Source: SOIA01 sp964348015 (GTDB lineage: Bacteria > Acidobacteriota > Aminicenantia > Aminicenantales > Aminicenantaceae). From it: a stretch of DNA of 29,913 nucleotides. Below are positions 16,184 to 24,512 of this stretch, in pieces. Both the position numbers and the translations under genes were made by a program. Position 1 is the stretch's first letter, and each line of letters starts with the position of its first letter. The DNA lies in the NCBI GenBank assembly GCA_964348015.1, contig CAYGBC010000066.1:1-29913 (forward strand), given 5' to 3'. Below the pieces are notes generated by a model. The model was not told the DNA's origin and made no database searches. It saw nothing but the letters and a program-made list of their open reading frames with translations.

Positions 16184-16927
16184 TTAAACTTCTTTTTCAA
16201 GATACCACTGCAATCTTTCTCTGGGCTTCACCATGGCTGCGGGATAAACCTTTTTTGCCTTTTCGGGTACCTCGAAAATCTCTTTGAGAACATTCTTCTT
16301 TTCTTCTCCAAAAGCGAGAAAAAGAACTTCTCTTGAACTGTTGATCAGTGGAAGAGTCAGTGTGATCCTTTCTTTCGGAAAAACAGACGGTGGAGCTTCA
16401 GCAGATACCACCCACCGGCTTTTCTCGCCAAGGATCCGGCTTCCCGGGAAAAGCGAAGCTGTATGGCCGTCTGCTCCCACTCCGAGAAGCATCGCATCGA
16501 ATACCGGAAAAGATTTTTTCCCTGGGGAATCAAAAAACTCTTTCAAGGTCTGCTCATAAGATCGAGCCGCCTCTTCAGGGGTTGCGGTCTCTGTGGGAAT
16601 GCGGTGAATATTCTGGTGGGGAATCGGGATTTTAGATATCCATGCGTCATAAGCCATGCGAAAATTGTTATCCGGATGGTCTTGAGGAACGAAACGTTCG
16701 TCCCCCCAAAACAAGTGAACAGAATTCCATCCCAGCCTTCCCGCGAATTCGCTGGCGAGAAGATTGTACAGAAGCACTGGGGTTTTTCCTCCGGAGAGGG
16801 CCATCGTGTACCGTCCATGGTCCTCGATAGCGACTCCAGCGGCCTCCACAATCCTCTCCGCCAATGCCAGACTTGCCTCCCCGAGAGTCTTGAAGGAATG
16901 AACTCCTGGGATCACGGATTCTCCCAT
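16184..16927 (-). CDS. pgl: 6-phosphogluconolactonase (DevB type)
   Basis: A 247-residue protein of normal length. It hydrolyses 6-phosphogluconolactone, the product of Zwf. Signature segments are MALSGGKTPVLLYNLL (phosphate site), VHLFWGDERFVPQDHPDNNF and DAMLLGVGADGHTASLFPGS, which includes the catalytic His. No signal peptide is present, so it is cytoplasmic. Its ATG lies 16 bases inside the 3' end of zwf, which indicates translational coupling, and it is the last gene of the pentose phosphate block. A 103-base gap then separates it from the ArsS-like gene. Confidence 0.95.
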   Translation of the reverse strand: MGESVIPGVHSFKTLGEASLALAERIVEAAGVAIEDHGRYTMALSGGKTPVLLYNLLASEFAGRLGWNSVHLFWGDERFVPQDHPDNNFRMAYDAWISKIPIPHQNIHRIPTETATPEEAARSYEQTLKEFFDSPGKKSFPVFDAMLLGVGADGHTASLFPGSRILGEKSRWVVSAEAPPSVFPKERITLTLPLINSSREVLFLAFGEEKKNVLKEIFEVPEKAKKVYPAAMVKPRERLQWYLEKEV

Positions 16928-18363
16928 TTCTTCCCGTCCCCTATCAAAAGCTTGTCCGCCTCCTCAGGTCCCATCGCGCCCGCTTCATAAGAATGGGCAG
17001 GGAAATTTTGTTCCAGAAGAGGGTCGAAAAGCTTCCACGAGGCTTCGATTTCATCTCCTCTCACGAAGAGCGTCTGGTCGCCCTGAAGGATGTCCAGGAT
17101 CAACGTCTGGTACGCTTCAGGAAGAGGGCCAAACGCATCTTTATAATGGAAATGAAGACTCTCTGTTTTCAACCATAACGGTTCTCCGGGCCTTTTCACG
17201 TCAAAATACAGATAAAATCCTTCGTCGGGCTGAAGGGTGATGACGAGCCTGTTGGACGTGATCTGACAGGAGCTATAAGGCCGGAATATGCAGACAGGCT
17301 CATGTCGGAAGGTGATCACAATCTGAGTCACACGGCGGGTCAGACGCTTTCCTGTCCGGACGTAAAACGGAACACCCTGCCATCTCCAGTTATCGATCTC
17401 GACTTTCATGGCCACATAGGTCTCGGTGGAAGAATCATCCGCCACTCCTGACTCCTCCCTGTAGCCTTTGACTTTTTTCCCTTCGATGGATCCCTTTCCA
17501 TACTGTCCGAACACGACATAATCCGGTCGAATCAGAGGAATGGACCGGAGGACCTTGACTTTCTCATCCCGTATATCATCCGCTGCAAAAACCGCAGGAA
17601 CCTCCATCGCAATCAAGGTGAGAAGCTGTGTGAGATGATTCTGGACGATGTCCCTGAGAGCTCCGGCTTTGTCATAGTATCTCGCGCGCTCCGCGATTCC
17701 GATGCTCTCGGCCACAGTGATCTGGATATTATCGATCCGGTCTCTGTTCCACAGAGATTCAAAAATCGTGTTGGCGAAACGGAAAATCAGCAGATTCTGG
17801 ACAGTCTCTTTACCGAGGTAATGATCGATCCTGTAGACCTGAGATTCATTAAAATACTGATGGAGCAGGCGATTCAGCTCTTGAGCCGTGTTCAGGTCGC
17901 TGCCAAAAGGCTTCTCGATAACAATCCTAACCCAGCCGTTACTCGAGTTCAGCCCGGACTCCCCTATTCCGGTGATCGCTTTCGGAAAAATCGCGGGCGG
18001 GATAGCCATGTAAAACACCCGGTTGCCGGGGATATCGAATTCCTTTTCGAGGGATTCGACACGCTCCACAAGCTTGGAATAGCCATCCGAAGACTTCCCG
18101 AGAGAATGGTAGTGGAGGCAGGTGTCACACCACTTATCCCTATCTTTTGAGGAAATTCCGGCATTTTTCAAAGCCTCTCTGGCTCTCTCCCTAAAGCCTT
18201 TATCCCCCAGCTCCTTTGTTCCCACTCCCAGAACATGGCAGCGGTCCTGCTGTTTTTCATGAGCGAGCAGTCGGTATAAACCGGGAAGGAGTTTGAGAAA
18301 GGAGAGATTTCCGGTTGCGCCGAAAATGACAAAGATATGCCTCTCCAAGGGATGCTCCATCAT
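16912..18363 (-). CDS. zwf: Glucose-6-phosphate 1-dehydrogenase
   Basis: A 483-residue enzyme that oxidises glucose 6-phosphate to the lactone with NAD(P). The coenzyme-binding fingerprint is HIFVIFGATGNLSFLKLLPG. It departs from the common GASGDL form at two positions (Thr for Ser, Asn for Asp), which could bear on coenzyme choice. The substrate and catalytic motif RIDHYLGKETVQNLL is intact, with the catalytic His in the family. FANTIFESLWNRDRIDNIQIT and VPFYVRTGKRLTRRVTQIVI are further strong matches. The start ATG overlaps the gnd stop (ATGA) and is preceded by AAGGGAGG, an excellent ribosome site. The order gnd-zwf-pgl keeps the oxidative branch together. Confidence 0.97.
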   Translation of the reverse strand: MMEHPLERHIFVIFGATGNLSFLKLLPGLYRLLAHEKQQDRCHVLGVGTKELGDKGFRERAREALKNAGISSKDRDKWCDTCLHYHSLGKSSDGYSKLVERVESLEKEFDIPGNRVFYMAIPPAIFPKAITGIGESGLNSSNGWVRIVIEKPFGSDLNTAQELNRLLHQYFNESQVYRIDHYLGKETVQNLLIFRFANTIFESLWNRDRIDNIQITVAESIGIAERARYYDKAGALRDIVQNHLTQLLTLIAMEVPAVFAADDIRDEKVKVLRSIPLIRPDYVVFGQYGKGSIEGKKVKGYREESGVADDSSTETYVAMKVEIDNWRWQGVPFYVRTGKRLTRRVTQIVITFRHEPVCIFRPYSSCQITSNRLVITLQPDEGFYLYFDVKRPGEPLWLKTESLHFHYKDAFGPLPEAYQTLILDILQGDQTLFVRGDEIEASWKLFDPLLEQNFPAHSYEAGAMGPEEADKLLIGDGKKWENP

Positions 18364-19274
18364 GAGCCTCCCTTAGGCTTGATGTCATGCCCTCCGAATT
18401 TATTCCTGAGAACAGCCAGAAGTTTATTGGAGAATCCCTCTTCATCCTGGGAAAGGAAGCGCTGAAGAAGCGACAGAGTGATCACCGGAGCTGCCCTATT
18501 CTGCTCCACACTCTCGAGGACTGTCCACCGGCCTTCTCCGGACTCAGAGACATGAGGGGCAATCCCTTGCAATTCCGGATTTTCCTCCAGGGCTTCTGCA
18601 GCTAGGTCGAGGAGCCAGGAGCGAACCACGCTTCCGTACCGCCAGACTTCGGCGACTTGATGAAGGTCCAGACTGAACTCCTCTTTCCCTTTCATCAACG
18701 CAAAACCTTCGGCATACGCCTGCATCATGCCGTATTCAATCCCGTTATGGACCATCTTCACAAAATGGCCGGCTCCGTTCGGACCCACATGTCCCCAACC
18801 TTTATCCTGTGCAGGGGCCAGGGTTTCGAAAATCGGGCCAAGATACTCCACTATCTTTTTCTCTCCTCCGACCATCAGGCTGTAGCCCTCGCTCAACCCC
18901 CAAATTCCTCCGCTCGTTCCGGCATCGACATAATGTATGTTTTTGGACTTGAGCAGCTCGGCCCGGCGCACTGTATCTTTATAAAATGAATTTCCTCCGT
19001 CAATAATCACGTCATCGGCGTCAAGAATCGGGATGAGCGCTTGAATAGTTTTATCCACCGGCTCACCGGCTGGGATCATCAGCCAGATGACTCGAGGAGG
19101 CTTTAATTTTGACACAAGCTCTTTCAGGGAAAAGGCTCCCTCGGCTCCCTTTTCGACGACACGGTTCACGCTTTCGGGTCGCCGCGCATGACCCACCACG
19201 CGGTGGCCTCCCTTCACAAGCCTCTCGATCATATTGGCTCCCATCCGCCCGAGTCCTATCATTCCTAATTCCAT
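18360..19274 (-). CDS. gnd: 6-phosphogluconate dehydrogenase, decarboxylating, short form
   Basis: A 304-residue protein of the short (GntZ/YqeC-like) class, compared with about 470 residues for the long class. The coenzyme-binding motif MIGLGRMGANM is at the N terminus, and the substrate motifs are IIDGGNSFYKDTVRR, YVDAGTSGGIWGLSEGYSLM and GPNGAGHFVKMVHNGIEYGMM with the catalytic Lys and Asn. The arginine after the dinucleotide fold (HARRPESV) may indicate NADP use, but many short forms prefer NAD, so this remains open. AAGGAGG is placed 8 bases upstream of the ATG. It converts 6-phosphogluconate to ribulose 5-phosphate, which the Rpe- and RpiB-like products encoded upstream would be expected to handle. 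Confidence 0.95.
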   Translation of the reverse strand: MELGMIGLGRMGANMIERLVKGGHRVVGHARRPESVNRVVEKGAEGAFSLKELVSKLKPPRVIWLMIPAGEPVDKTIQALIPILDADDVIIDGGNSFYKDTVRRAELLKSKNIHYVDAGTSGGIWGLSEGYSLMVGGEKKIVEYLGPIFETLAPAQDKGWGHVGPNGAGHFVKMVHNGIEYGMMQAYAEGFALMKGKEEFSLDLHQVAEVWRYGSVVRSWLLDLAAEALEENPELQGIAPHVSESGEGRWTVLESVEQNRAAPVITLSLLQRFLSQDEEGFSNKLLAVLRNKFGGHDIKPKGGS

Positions 19275-19319
19275 TTATAAACCCTCCTTATGGATTTGCT
19301 GTATCTATGACTCCATTTA

Positions 19320-22076
19320 TCAGTTTTGTCTTCCGAATAATTCTTGAAGAGTTCTCAGTCCGCTGGCAATATCGGCTCCCAGATTCACTCGAAGAACTCG
19401 ACGGCCTCTCTGCTTGAGAGCTCTGTAATCTCCCAGAGCCTGCGCCTTGATCAACTTCTTAAAACTGTAATCCGTCTCAGGAACAGGCAGATCAACGTCC
19501 GGCTCATCGATTATCTGGAGAAAGAGACCGGTGTTCTGCCCTCCTTTGTGGAGCTGGCCAGTGGAATGGAGAAAACGAGGTCCATAGCCCAGTGTCGTGG
19601 CTGACCGAGTGCGTTTGAGAAGCTCTAACCTGATGTCCTGGAGGGCATCTGTCGTCGACTGTGAGACAGGAAGATAGGCCTGGAGTGCGAAATAGTCTCC
19701 TGTCTTGGCCTGTCCAAGCCAGTCTTTCAAAGCTCTGGCAAGAGCTTCCGGTTCATCGGTCGACCACGTCTCTACATCGTTCTCCTCTTCCATTTTTCCG
19801 CCCTCCTCCATGGCCGTCTTGGTGAAATCTTTAGCCAGCTGGACGTCGGGCTGATTGAAAGGATGTATCCCGAGCACGGAACCCGCAGAGGCCACCGCGA
19901 TCTCCCAGGAGTAAATCTCACGTCCCAGGTCATAATGATCCTTGAGTTCAATCCAAACACAAGGATGACCGGCCTGCTTCAGATCATTCATCCGGTTCTG
20001 CAATTCTTGATCATCTCCTCCTTCATGACTCAAGAATACAAAAAACCTGTCCTCACCGTACTCGCTCGGAGAAACAGGCGTTTCACCTGCCACCGGCAGT
20101 ATCCCCTTGCCGTCCTTTCCCGTGCTCTCTGCGATGAGCTGCTCCAGCCAGTCGGGAAAGCTTTGGATTGATTCAGAGGCGAAAAACGTCAGTTTGTTGC
20201 GGTCTTTGGCGATTTCTCCGAGAGAGGCTCCAAGTCTCAGGCCCGCTACCTTATCTTCCGAAACACACGACGCGCAGTTTTCAGAGGCAGTCCATGCCCT
20301 GTCCAGAAGCGCGTGGACGTCCATTCCGATCAGCACGGCCGGGACCATCCCGAAGTACGTGAAGGCCGAGTAACGGCCCCCCACATCCGGATTCGCTTCG
20401 AAAATCCGCCGAAAACTCCTGTCTTGAGCCAGCTGGTGGAGAGGCGTCCCGGAATCGGTGATGGCGACAAAATGCTTTCCGGGATTCTCCACGACCTGCC
20501 GGGCTTTATCCCAGAAATAACGAAAAAGTGAAAGGGTTTCCAGCGTGGTTCCTGATTTGCTCGAAACAAGGCAAAGAGCGCGGCTCAAATCCAACCCATT
20601 CTCCAGAGAACGCACGGCTCCAGGATGCGTGCTGTCCAGGACAATCAATCTGGGATATCCGGGCGCATTCCCGAAAACTTTCTGAAAAACATCCGGCGCC
20701 AGGCTCGAACCTCCCATTCCGAAGAGAACCACATCAGATATTCCCTCATCCTTGATTTCTTCGGCAAACGCGTCCAGCATTTCCAGGTTGTCGTGCATCA
20801 TCTCTGGGAGAACCAGCCAGCCCAGTCTATCTGTGATCTCAGGTTGAGGCTCGGGAAACCACAGCGTGGAATCTTTGGACCAAAGCCTTCTGGAAAAATC
20901 CTGTTCTTTCCAGAGTTTTAACCGCGCGTCCACCTGCTTTTTTTTATTTCCGAGTTCGAGGGATTGATAATCTTTCACATCGTGCAGCATGGCATGACGC
21001 TTTTCTTTTAGAGTCGAAAGCAGCGAATCAAAGGATTCCGCAAAAGATTTGACTCCATCCTCTTGGAGTTTCCCGGTGATCGCAGCCAGGTCAATCTCCA
21101 GTTCGGCCAGTTGCTCGAGTGCTTTCTCCGCTTCTTCCCATCCTTCATCGAGGGAAGGGCGGACAGTCCCATGGTCCCGGAAAGCGTTCATGGTCGCGGG
21201 AGGCATTGTGTTGACTGTATCCGGCCCGATCAATTCCTCGATGTAGAGAACATCCGAATATGTCGGATTCTTAGTGCCCGTGCTCGCCCAGAGCGGACGC
21301 TGGACTCTCGCACCCTTTTTTTCCAGCTCTTTCCATTTATCTCCGCTGAATACCTCTTTAAACCGCTTATACGCCATTTTCGCGTTGGCTACAGCAATTT
21401 TCCCTTTGAGCTCAAGAGCTTCCGGAGTACCTGTATCATCGAGAGCTTGGTCCACCACATTATCCACACGGCTCACGAAGAAGGAGGCGACCGAAGCCAC
21501 CTTATGCGGCTCCGAACACTTTCCCAAGCCCTTTAGGAAAGACCGAACGACTGCTTCATAATGGGACAGAGAAAACATCAGGGTGATGTTCACATTTATT
21601 CCTGCCGAGATGAGAGTCTCAATGACCGGGATTCCTTCTGGTGTGGCAGGGACTTTTATCATGATATTCGGCCGGCTGATTTCTTTCCAGATCCGTTGAG
21701 CTTCTTCGATACTCTGCTTGGTGTTGTGGGACAGCTCAGGAGGCAATTCGATGCAGACAAAACCATCCGCGCCATCTGTCTCGTCGTACACTCCTTTCAG
21801 GATATCCGCAGCCAGTTGAATGTCCTCGATTGCCAGTTTCTCGAATAAAGACCGGGCATCCGCGTGGGGATCAGCATCGATGAGTTCTCGCAGTTTGTCA
21901 TCGTAGTCAGAGCTTCCCGCAATGGCCTTCTGGAATATCGTCGGGTTGCTGGTCACACCTCTCAGTCCATCCTCTTTCACCAGTCGTTCAAGCTCTCCAC
22001 TGGTGATCAGATTCCTCCGGATGTAATCCAGCCAAACAGACTGACCGTGTGTGTTCAATTTTTTTAAAGGATTCAT
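19320..22076 (-). CDS. tal-pgi: Bifunctional transaldolase / glucose-6-phosphate isomerase
   Basis: A 918-residue fusion. Residues about 1-360 are transaldolase: SVWLDYIRRNLI, GVTSNPTIFQKAI, and the Schiff-base lysine K141 in NIMIKVPATPEGI. Residues about 385-918 are phosphoglucose isomerase: DVVLFGMGGSSLAPDVF, VSSKSGTTLETLSLFRYFW, VGGRYSAFTYFGMVPAVL and GIHPFNQPDVQLAKDF. Fusions with this order are known in several bacterial phyla. It links fructose 6-phosphate and sedoheptulose 7-phosphate exchange with glucose 6-phosphate, feeding Zwf encoded downstream. The ATG follows AAAGGAA. Both active sites look complete by eye. The linker near 360-385 is charged and lysine-rich. Confidence 0.96.
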   Translation of the reverse strand: MNPLKKLNTHGQSVWLDYIRRNLITSGELERLVKEDGLRGVTSNPTIFQKAIAGSSDYDDKLRELIDADPHADARSLFEKLAIEDIQLAADILKGVYDETDGADGFVCIELPPELSHNTKQSIEEAQRIWKEISRPNIMIKVPATPEGIPVIETLISAGINVNITLMFSLSHYEAVVRSFLKGLGKCSEPHKVASVASFFVSRVDNVVDQALDDTGTPEALELKGKIAVANAKMAYKRFKEVFSGDKWKELEKKGARVQRPLWASTGTKNPTYSDVLYIEELIGPDTVNTMPPATMNAFRDHGTVRPSLDEGWEEAEKALEQLAELEIDLAAITGKLQEDGVKSFAESFDSLLSTLKEKRHAMLHDVKDYQSLELGNKKKQVDARLKLWKEQDFSRRLWSKDSTLWFPEPQPEITDRLGWLVLPEMMHDNLEMLDAFAEEIKDEGISDVVLFGMGGSSLAPDVFQKVFGNAPGYPRLIVLDSTHPGAVRSLENGLDLSRALCLVSSKSGTTLETLSLFRYFWDKARQVVENPGKHFVAITDSGTPLHQLAQDRSFRRIFEANPDVGGRYSAFTYFGMVPAVLIGMDVHALLDRAWTASENCASCVSEDKVAGLRLGASLGEIAKDRNKLTFFASESIQSFPDWLEQLIAESTGKDGKGILPVAGETPVSPSEYGEDRFFVFLSHEGGDDQELQNRMNDLKQAGHPCVWIELKDHYDLGREIYSWEIAVASAGSVLGIHPFNQPDVQLAKDFTKTAMEEGGKMEEENDVETWSTDEPEALARALKDWLGQAKTGDYFALQAYLPVSQSTTDALQDIRLELLKRTRSATTLGYGPRFLHSTGQLHKGGQNTGLFLQIIDEPDVDLPVPETDYSFKKLIKAQALGDYRALKQRGRRVLRVNLGADIASGLRTLQELFGRQN

Positions 22077-22108
22077 TTCTTTGTTCCTTTTCTTGCTCTC
22101 ATGATGAA

Positions 22109-23077
22109 TTACTTTATGATCTCCTGGGCTAATGCAGCCGCACCCATAATCCCAGATTCCTTCCCGAGCGCGGCTTTGACTATGCTCAAATTATCCACAG
22201 AGGTTCTCAAGGCTCTCCTCCGGATTTCTTCCTCTGCGATCTTTATGAGTTCCGGCAATCCTTCAATGACTCCGCCTCCGAGAATAAGCAGACAGGGATT
22301 AAACGCATTCACGATACTCACAAGGCCCGAAGACAAATAGTGCGCGGTTTCCATGAACAATTGAAGAGCCATAGGATCTTCATCATGGTAGGCCTGACTG
22401 ACTACGGCAGCCGTAATTTTTTCCACACTTCCGGCCAGAGAAATCAATTTTTTCCCGGCTCTCGGCTTCGCCCGAACGGCTTCCTGAGCGCGTTCAGCGA
22501 TGGCCCAGCCGCCCGCATAAGCCTCCAAGCAGCCGCGGTTCGGGCAATGACATTTCCGGCCGTCCACGATCAGCGTCGTGTGCCCCAGCTCCCCAGCCGT
22601 GTGGCTGCACCCATGAAGCAGGTTCCCGCCGCTGATCACGCCGCCGCCGATTCCGGTTCCGACGAAAACAACAACCAGGTCATCTGCACCTTTTCCTGCC
22701 CCAAAACGCCACTCCCCCATGGCCGCTGCGCGGACATCGTTAGCGACGACGACAGGAAGTTTCAACCTCTCCTCCAGCTTTTCTCTCAACGGAAAATCTT
22801 CCCACCCAAGATTGGGCGAAGAGAGGACAACACCCGACTCGTCCACCTGGGCAGCAATCCCGATCCCCAGCGCCCGGGCGTTTCCTTTTGCCTTACTCAA
22901 GCATTGATCGACACAGATGGAAATATCCTCTATGACTCTGTCCGCTCCCTTTTCCGGGTGTGTCGGATGGCGGTGAGAAGAGACTATGTTTCCTTGAGAA
23001 TCCACAAGAGCGGTCTCCACCTTTGTCCCCCCCAGGTCGACTCCCAACATCATTGGCATTTTCTGTTTTATACTCAT
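22109..23077 (-). CDS. ROK-family sugar kinase, probably glucokinase
   Basis: A 322-residue ROK protein without an N-terminal helix-turn-helix, so it is a kinase and not a repressor. The ATP phosphate loop is MLGVDLGGTKVETALVD, the catalytic region is VVANDVRAAAMGEWRFGAGKG, FVGTGIGGGVISGGNLLHG is the Gly-rich segment, and HTAGELGHTTLIVDGRKCHCPNRGC holds the zinc-binding His-Cys-Cys-Cys set (CxCPNxGCLE in place of the commoner CxCGxxGCxE). Surrounding isomerase and dehydrogenase genes point to glucose as substrate, but other hexoses or acetylated amino sugars are possible. The ribosome site GAGGAAA precedes ATG 23077. It is 32 bases from the transaldolase-isomerase gene. Confidence 0.92.
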   Translation of the reverse strand: MSIKQKMPMMLGVDLGGTKVETALVDSQGNIVSSHRHPTHPEKGADRVIEDISICVDQCLSKAKGNARALGIGIAAQVDESGVVLSSPNLGWEDFPLREKLEERLKLPVVVANDVRAAAMGEWRFGAGKGADDLVVVFVGTGIGGGVISGGNLLHGCSHTAGELGHTTLIVDGRKCHCPNRGCLEAYAGGWAIAERAQEAVRAKPRAGKKLISLAGSVEKITAAVVSQAYHDEDPMALQLFMETAHYLSSGLVSIVNAFNPCLLILGGGVIEGLPELIKIAEEEIRRRALRTSVDNLSIVKAALGKESGIMGAAALAQEIIK

Positions 23078-23135
23078 GATTTCCTCTTTCCTCAGATGAA
23101 TGAACTCAAAGCGTGGAACTCCGTCGGTATCCTCT

Positions 23136-23780
23136 TCAATCCTCCTCTACTAAACTTTGTAGAAGATCCATTCTATTCATCCGTTCTTCGACAGTATCGG
23201 CCTGAACAAGGTAGGAACCGCACACAAACATATTCGCTCCTGCCTTATGCGCTTTCACGATCGTATCCGGCTTGATCCCTCCGTCCACCTCGATGTCCAA
23301 ATCCGGCATCCGGTCTCGAAGGCTTCTGACTTTATCCAGTTTTTCAGGTAAAAATTTCCCTCCGTAATAGCCCGGATGCACGGTCATCACCAATACCTGG
23401 TCAATATCGTTCAAATAGTCTTTGATCTCTTCAATATTTGTTTCAGGCCTGAGGGCGAACCCGACTCTTTTATCCCTATTCTGCATGAGTTTCAAAAAGT
23501 TCTCCGGATTTTTCACAGATTCGATTTGAGCGAGTACAGTATCCACGCTTTCCCCGTTCTTCTCGACCCACTCCACCGGGTCTTCAACCATCAATTGGGC
23601 TTCGAAGCGCCATTTTCCCTGAGGCAACCGAAGCTCAAAATCCAGGGAACGGCTCGGAACAAACTGACCGTCCATGACATCCAGCTGGAAGAGTCCTGCC
23701 GTATCTTTCACCTTCGAAAAAAGAATATCCAGCTCTTCCTGTGTTTCAGCGATAAGAGAAGGGACAATGATCTTATTCAT
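23136..23780 (-). CDS. rpe: Ribulose-phosphate 3-epimerase-like protein with replaced His ligands
   Basis: A 214-residue TIM-barrel protein that aligns with Rpe throughout: IIVPSLIAET, LFQLDVMDGQFVPSRSL, EAQLMVEDPVEW, QVLVMTVHPGYYGGKF, DLDIEVDGGIKPDTI and AGANMFVCGSYL. Rpe interconverts ribulose and xylulose 5-phosphate using a metal held by two His and two Asp. The Asp residues remain (D34 and D166), but the first His (in HLDVMDG) is Gln32, the second (in HLM) is Gln62, and the His of the conserved HxE strand is Gln85. It may therefore act without the usual metal, or on another sugar phosphate. It overlaps rpiB by 4 bases (ATGA). A canonical rpe elsewhere in the genome cannot be excluded. 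Confidence 0.85.
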   Translation of the reverse strand: MNKIIVPSLIAETQEELDILFSKVKDTAGLFQLDVMDGQFVPSRSLDFELRLPQGKWRFEAQLMVEDPVEWVEKNGESVDTVLAQIESVKNPENFLKLMQNRDKRVGFALRPETNIEEIKDYLNDIDQVLVMTVHPGYYGGKFLPEKLDKVRSLRDRMPDLDIEVDGGIKPDTIVKAHKAGANMFVCGSYLVQADTVEERMNRMDLLQSLVEED

Positions 23781-24223
23781 CCCCGGTCCTCATATTCCGC
23801 TATTTTCTGGATTCTTCTTTTGTGCCTGTCTTTTCCGCTGAACGGAGTTTCCAACCAGACGCGGATGATCTTTTTCACTCTGCGGAACGGGAAGAATCTT
23901 CCCCTCAACCCCAATACATTGGTATCGTTATCGATCCTGGACATTCTTGCTGAATACGCATCATAGGCCGCCGCAGCTCTGACTCCTTTGACTTTGTTCG
24001 CGGCGATCGTCATTCCGGTCCCTGTGCCGCAGACCAGGATGCCGCGTAAATTTTTATTTTCCGCTACTTTCTCGGCGACTTGAATGGCGTAATCGGGGTA
24101 ATCCACTGAATCAAGACTGTCTGTTCCCAGGTCGATGGTTTCTATCTCTTTTCTTTTTAAGTACACTTTAATTTTTTCTTTGAGCTTGAAACCGGCATGG
24201 TCAGAAGCAATAACGACTTTCAT
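23777..24223 (-). CDS. rpiB: RpiB/LacAB-family sugar-phosphate isomerase
   Basis: A 148-residue protein of normal RpiB length. The N-terminal VVIASDHAGFKLKEKI has the conserved Asp8-His9. VCGTGTGMTIAANKVKGVRAA contains the catalytic cysteine (C65) and the Thr-Gly anion site. RVWLETPFSGKDRHKRRI near the C terminus supplies the phosphate-binding Arg and His. In the motif usually written SRxHNDxNVL, the protein has SRIDNDTNVL, so the His that opens the sugar ring in E. coli RpiB is Asp98. Either isomerisation uses another residue or the substrate differs. AAGGAT precedes the ATG. It is the first gene of the pentose phosphate block. Confidence 0.9.
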   Translation of the reverse strand: MKVVIASDHAGFKLKEKIKVYLKRKEIETIDLGTDSLDSVDYPDYAIQVAEKVAENKNLRGILVCGTGTGMTIAANKVKGVRAAAAYDAYSARMSRIDNDTNVLGLRGRFFPFRRVKKIIRVWLETPFSGKDRHKRRIQKIAEYEDRG

Positions 24224-24336
24224 TTTTTTATCCTTGTCCTGGAAATTTAAATTCCTTCAAGTTTTCCTCTTGGTCTTTTTGAATTTCAATTTCTGTGCCA
24301 AACGGAACATAAATCAAAAAAACTTGTAACTTCTTT

Positions 24337-24365
24337 ATTTTCTAGCCGATAATTATGTATGGCAA
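24337..24365 (-). promoter_or_regulatory. Possible promoter of the pentose phosphate block
   Basis: TTGCCA (24365-24360), a 17-base spacer, then GAAAAT (24342-24337) on the - strand, predicting a leader of about 105 bases before rpiB. The -35 is good and the -10 is weak. The rest of the 289-base gap between the phosphorylase stop and rpiB is AT-rich; no ORF or terminator was recognised. A near-palindrome around TTTAAA lies close to the rpiB ribosome site. Confidence 0.28.
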
Positions 24366-24512
24366 ATGATGACAGGCGGTCAGAAGAATATGAATACCGA
24401 TATTTCGGCGATAACTGCTGTTTTATTCCGTCCGGGAAGCCTTTTTTCTCTTTTTCTTTTTAGTATTAATAAAACAAGATGAAAAAAAATTCGTTTGTCA
24501 ATTCAACTTAAG

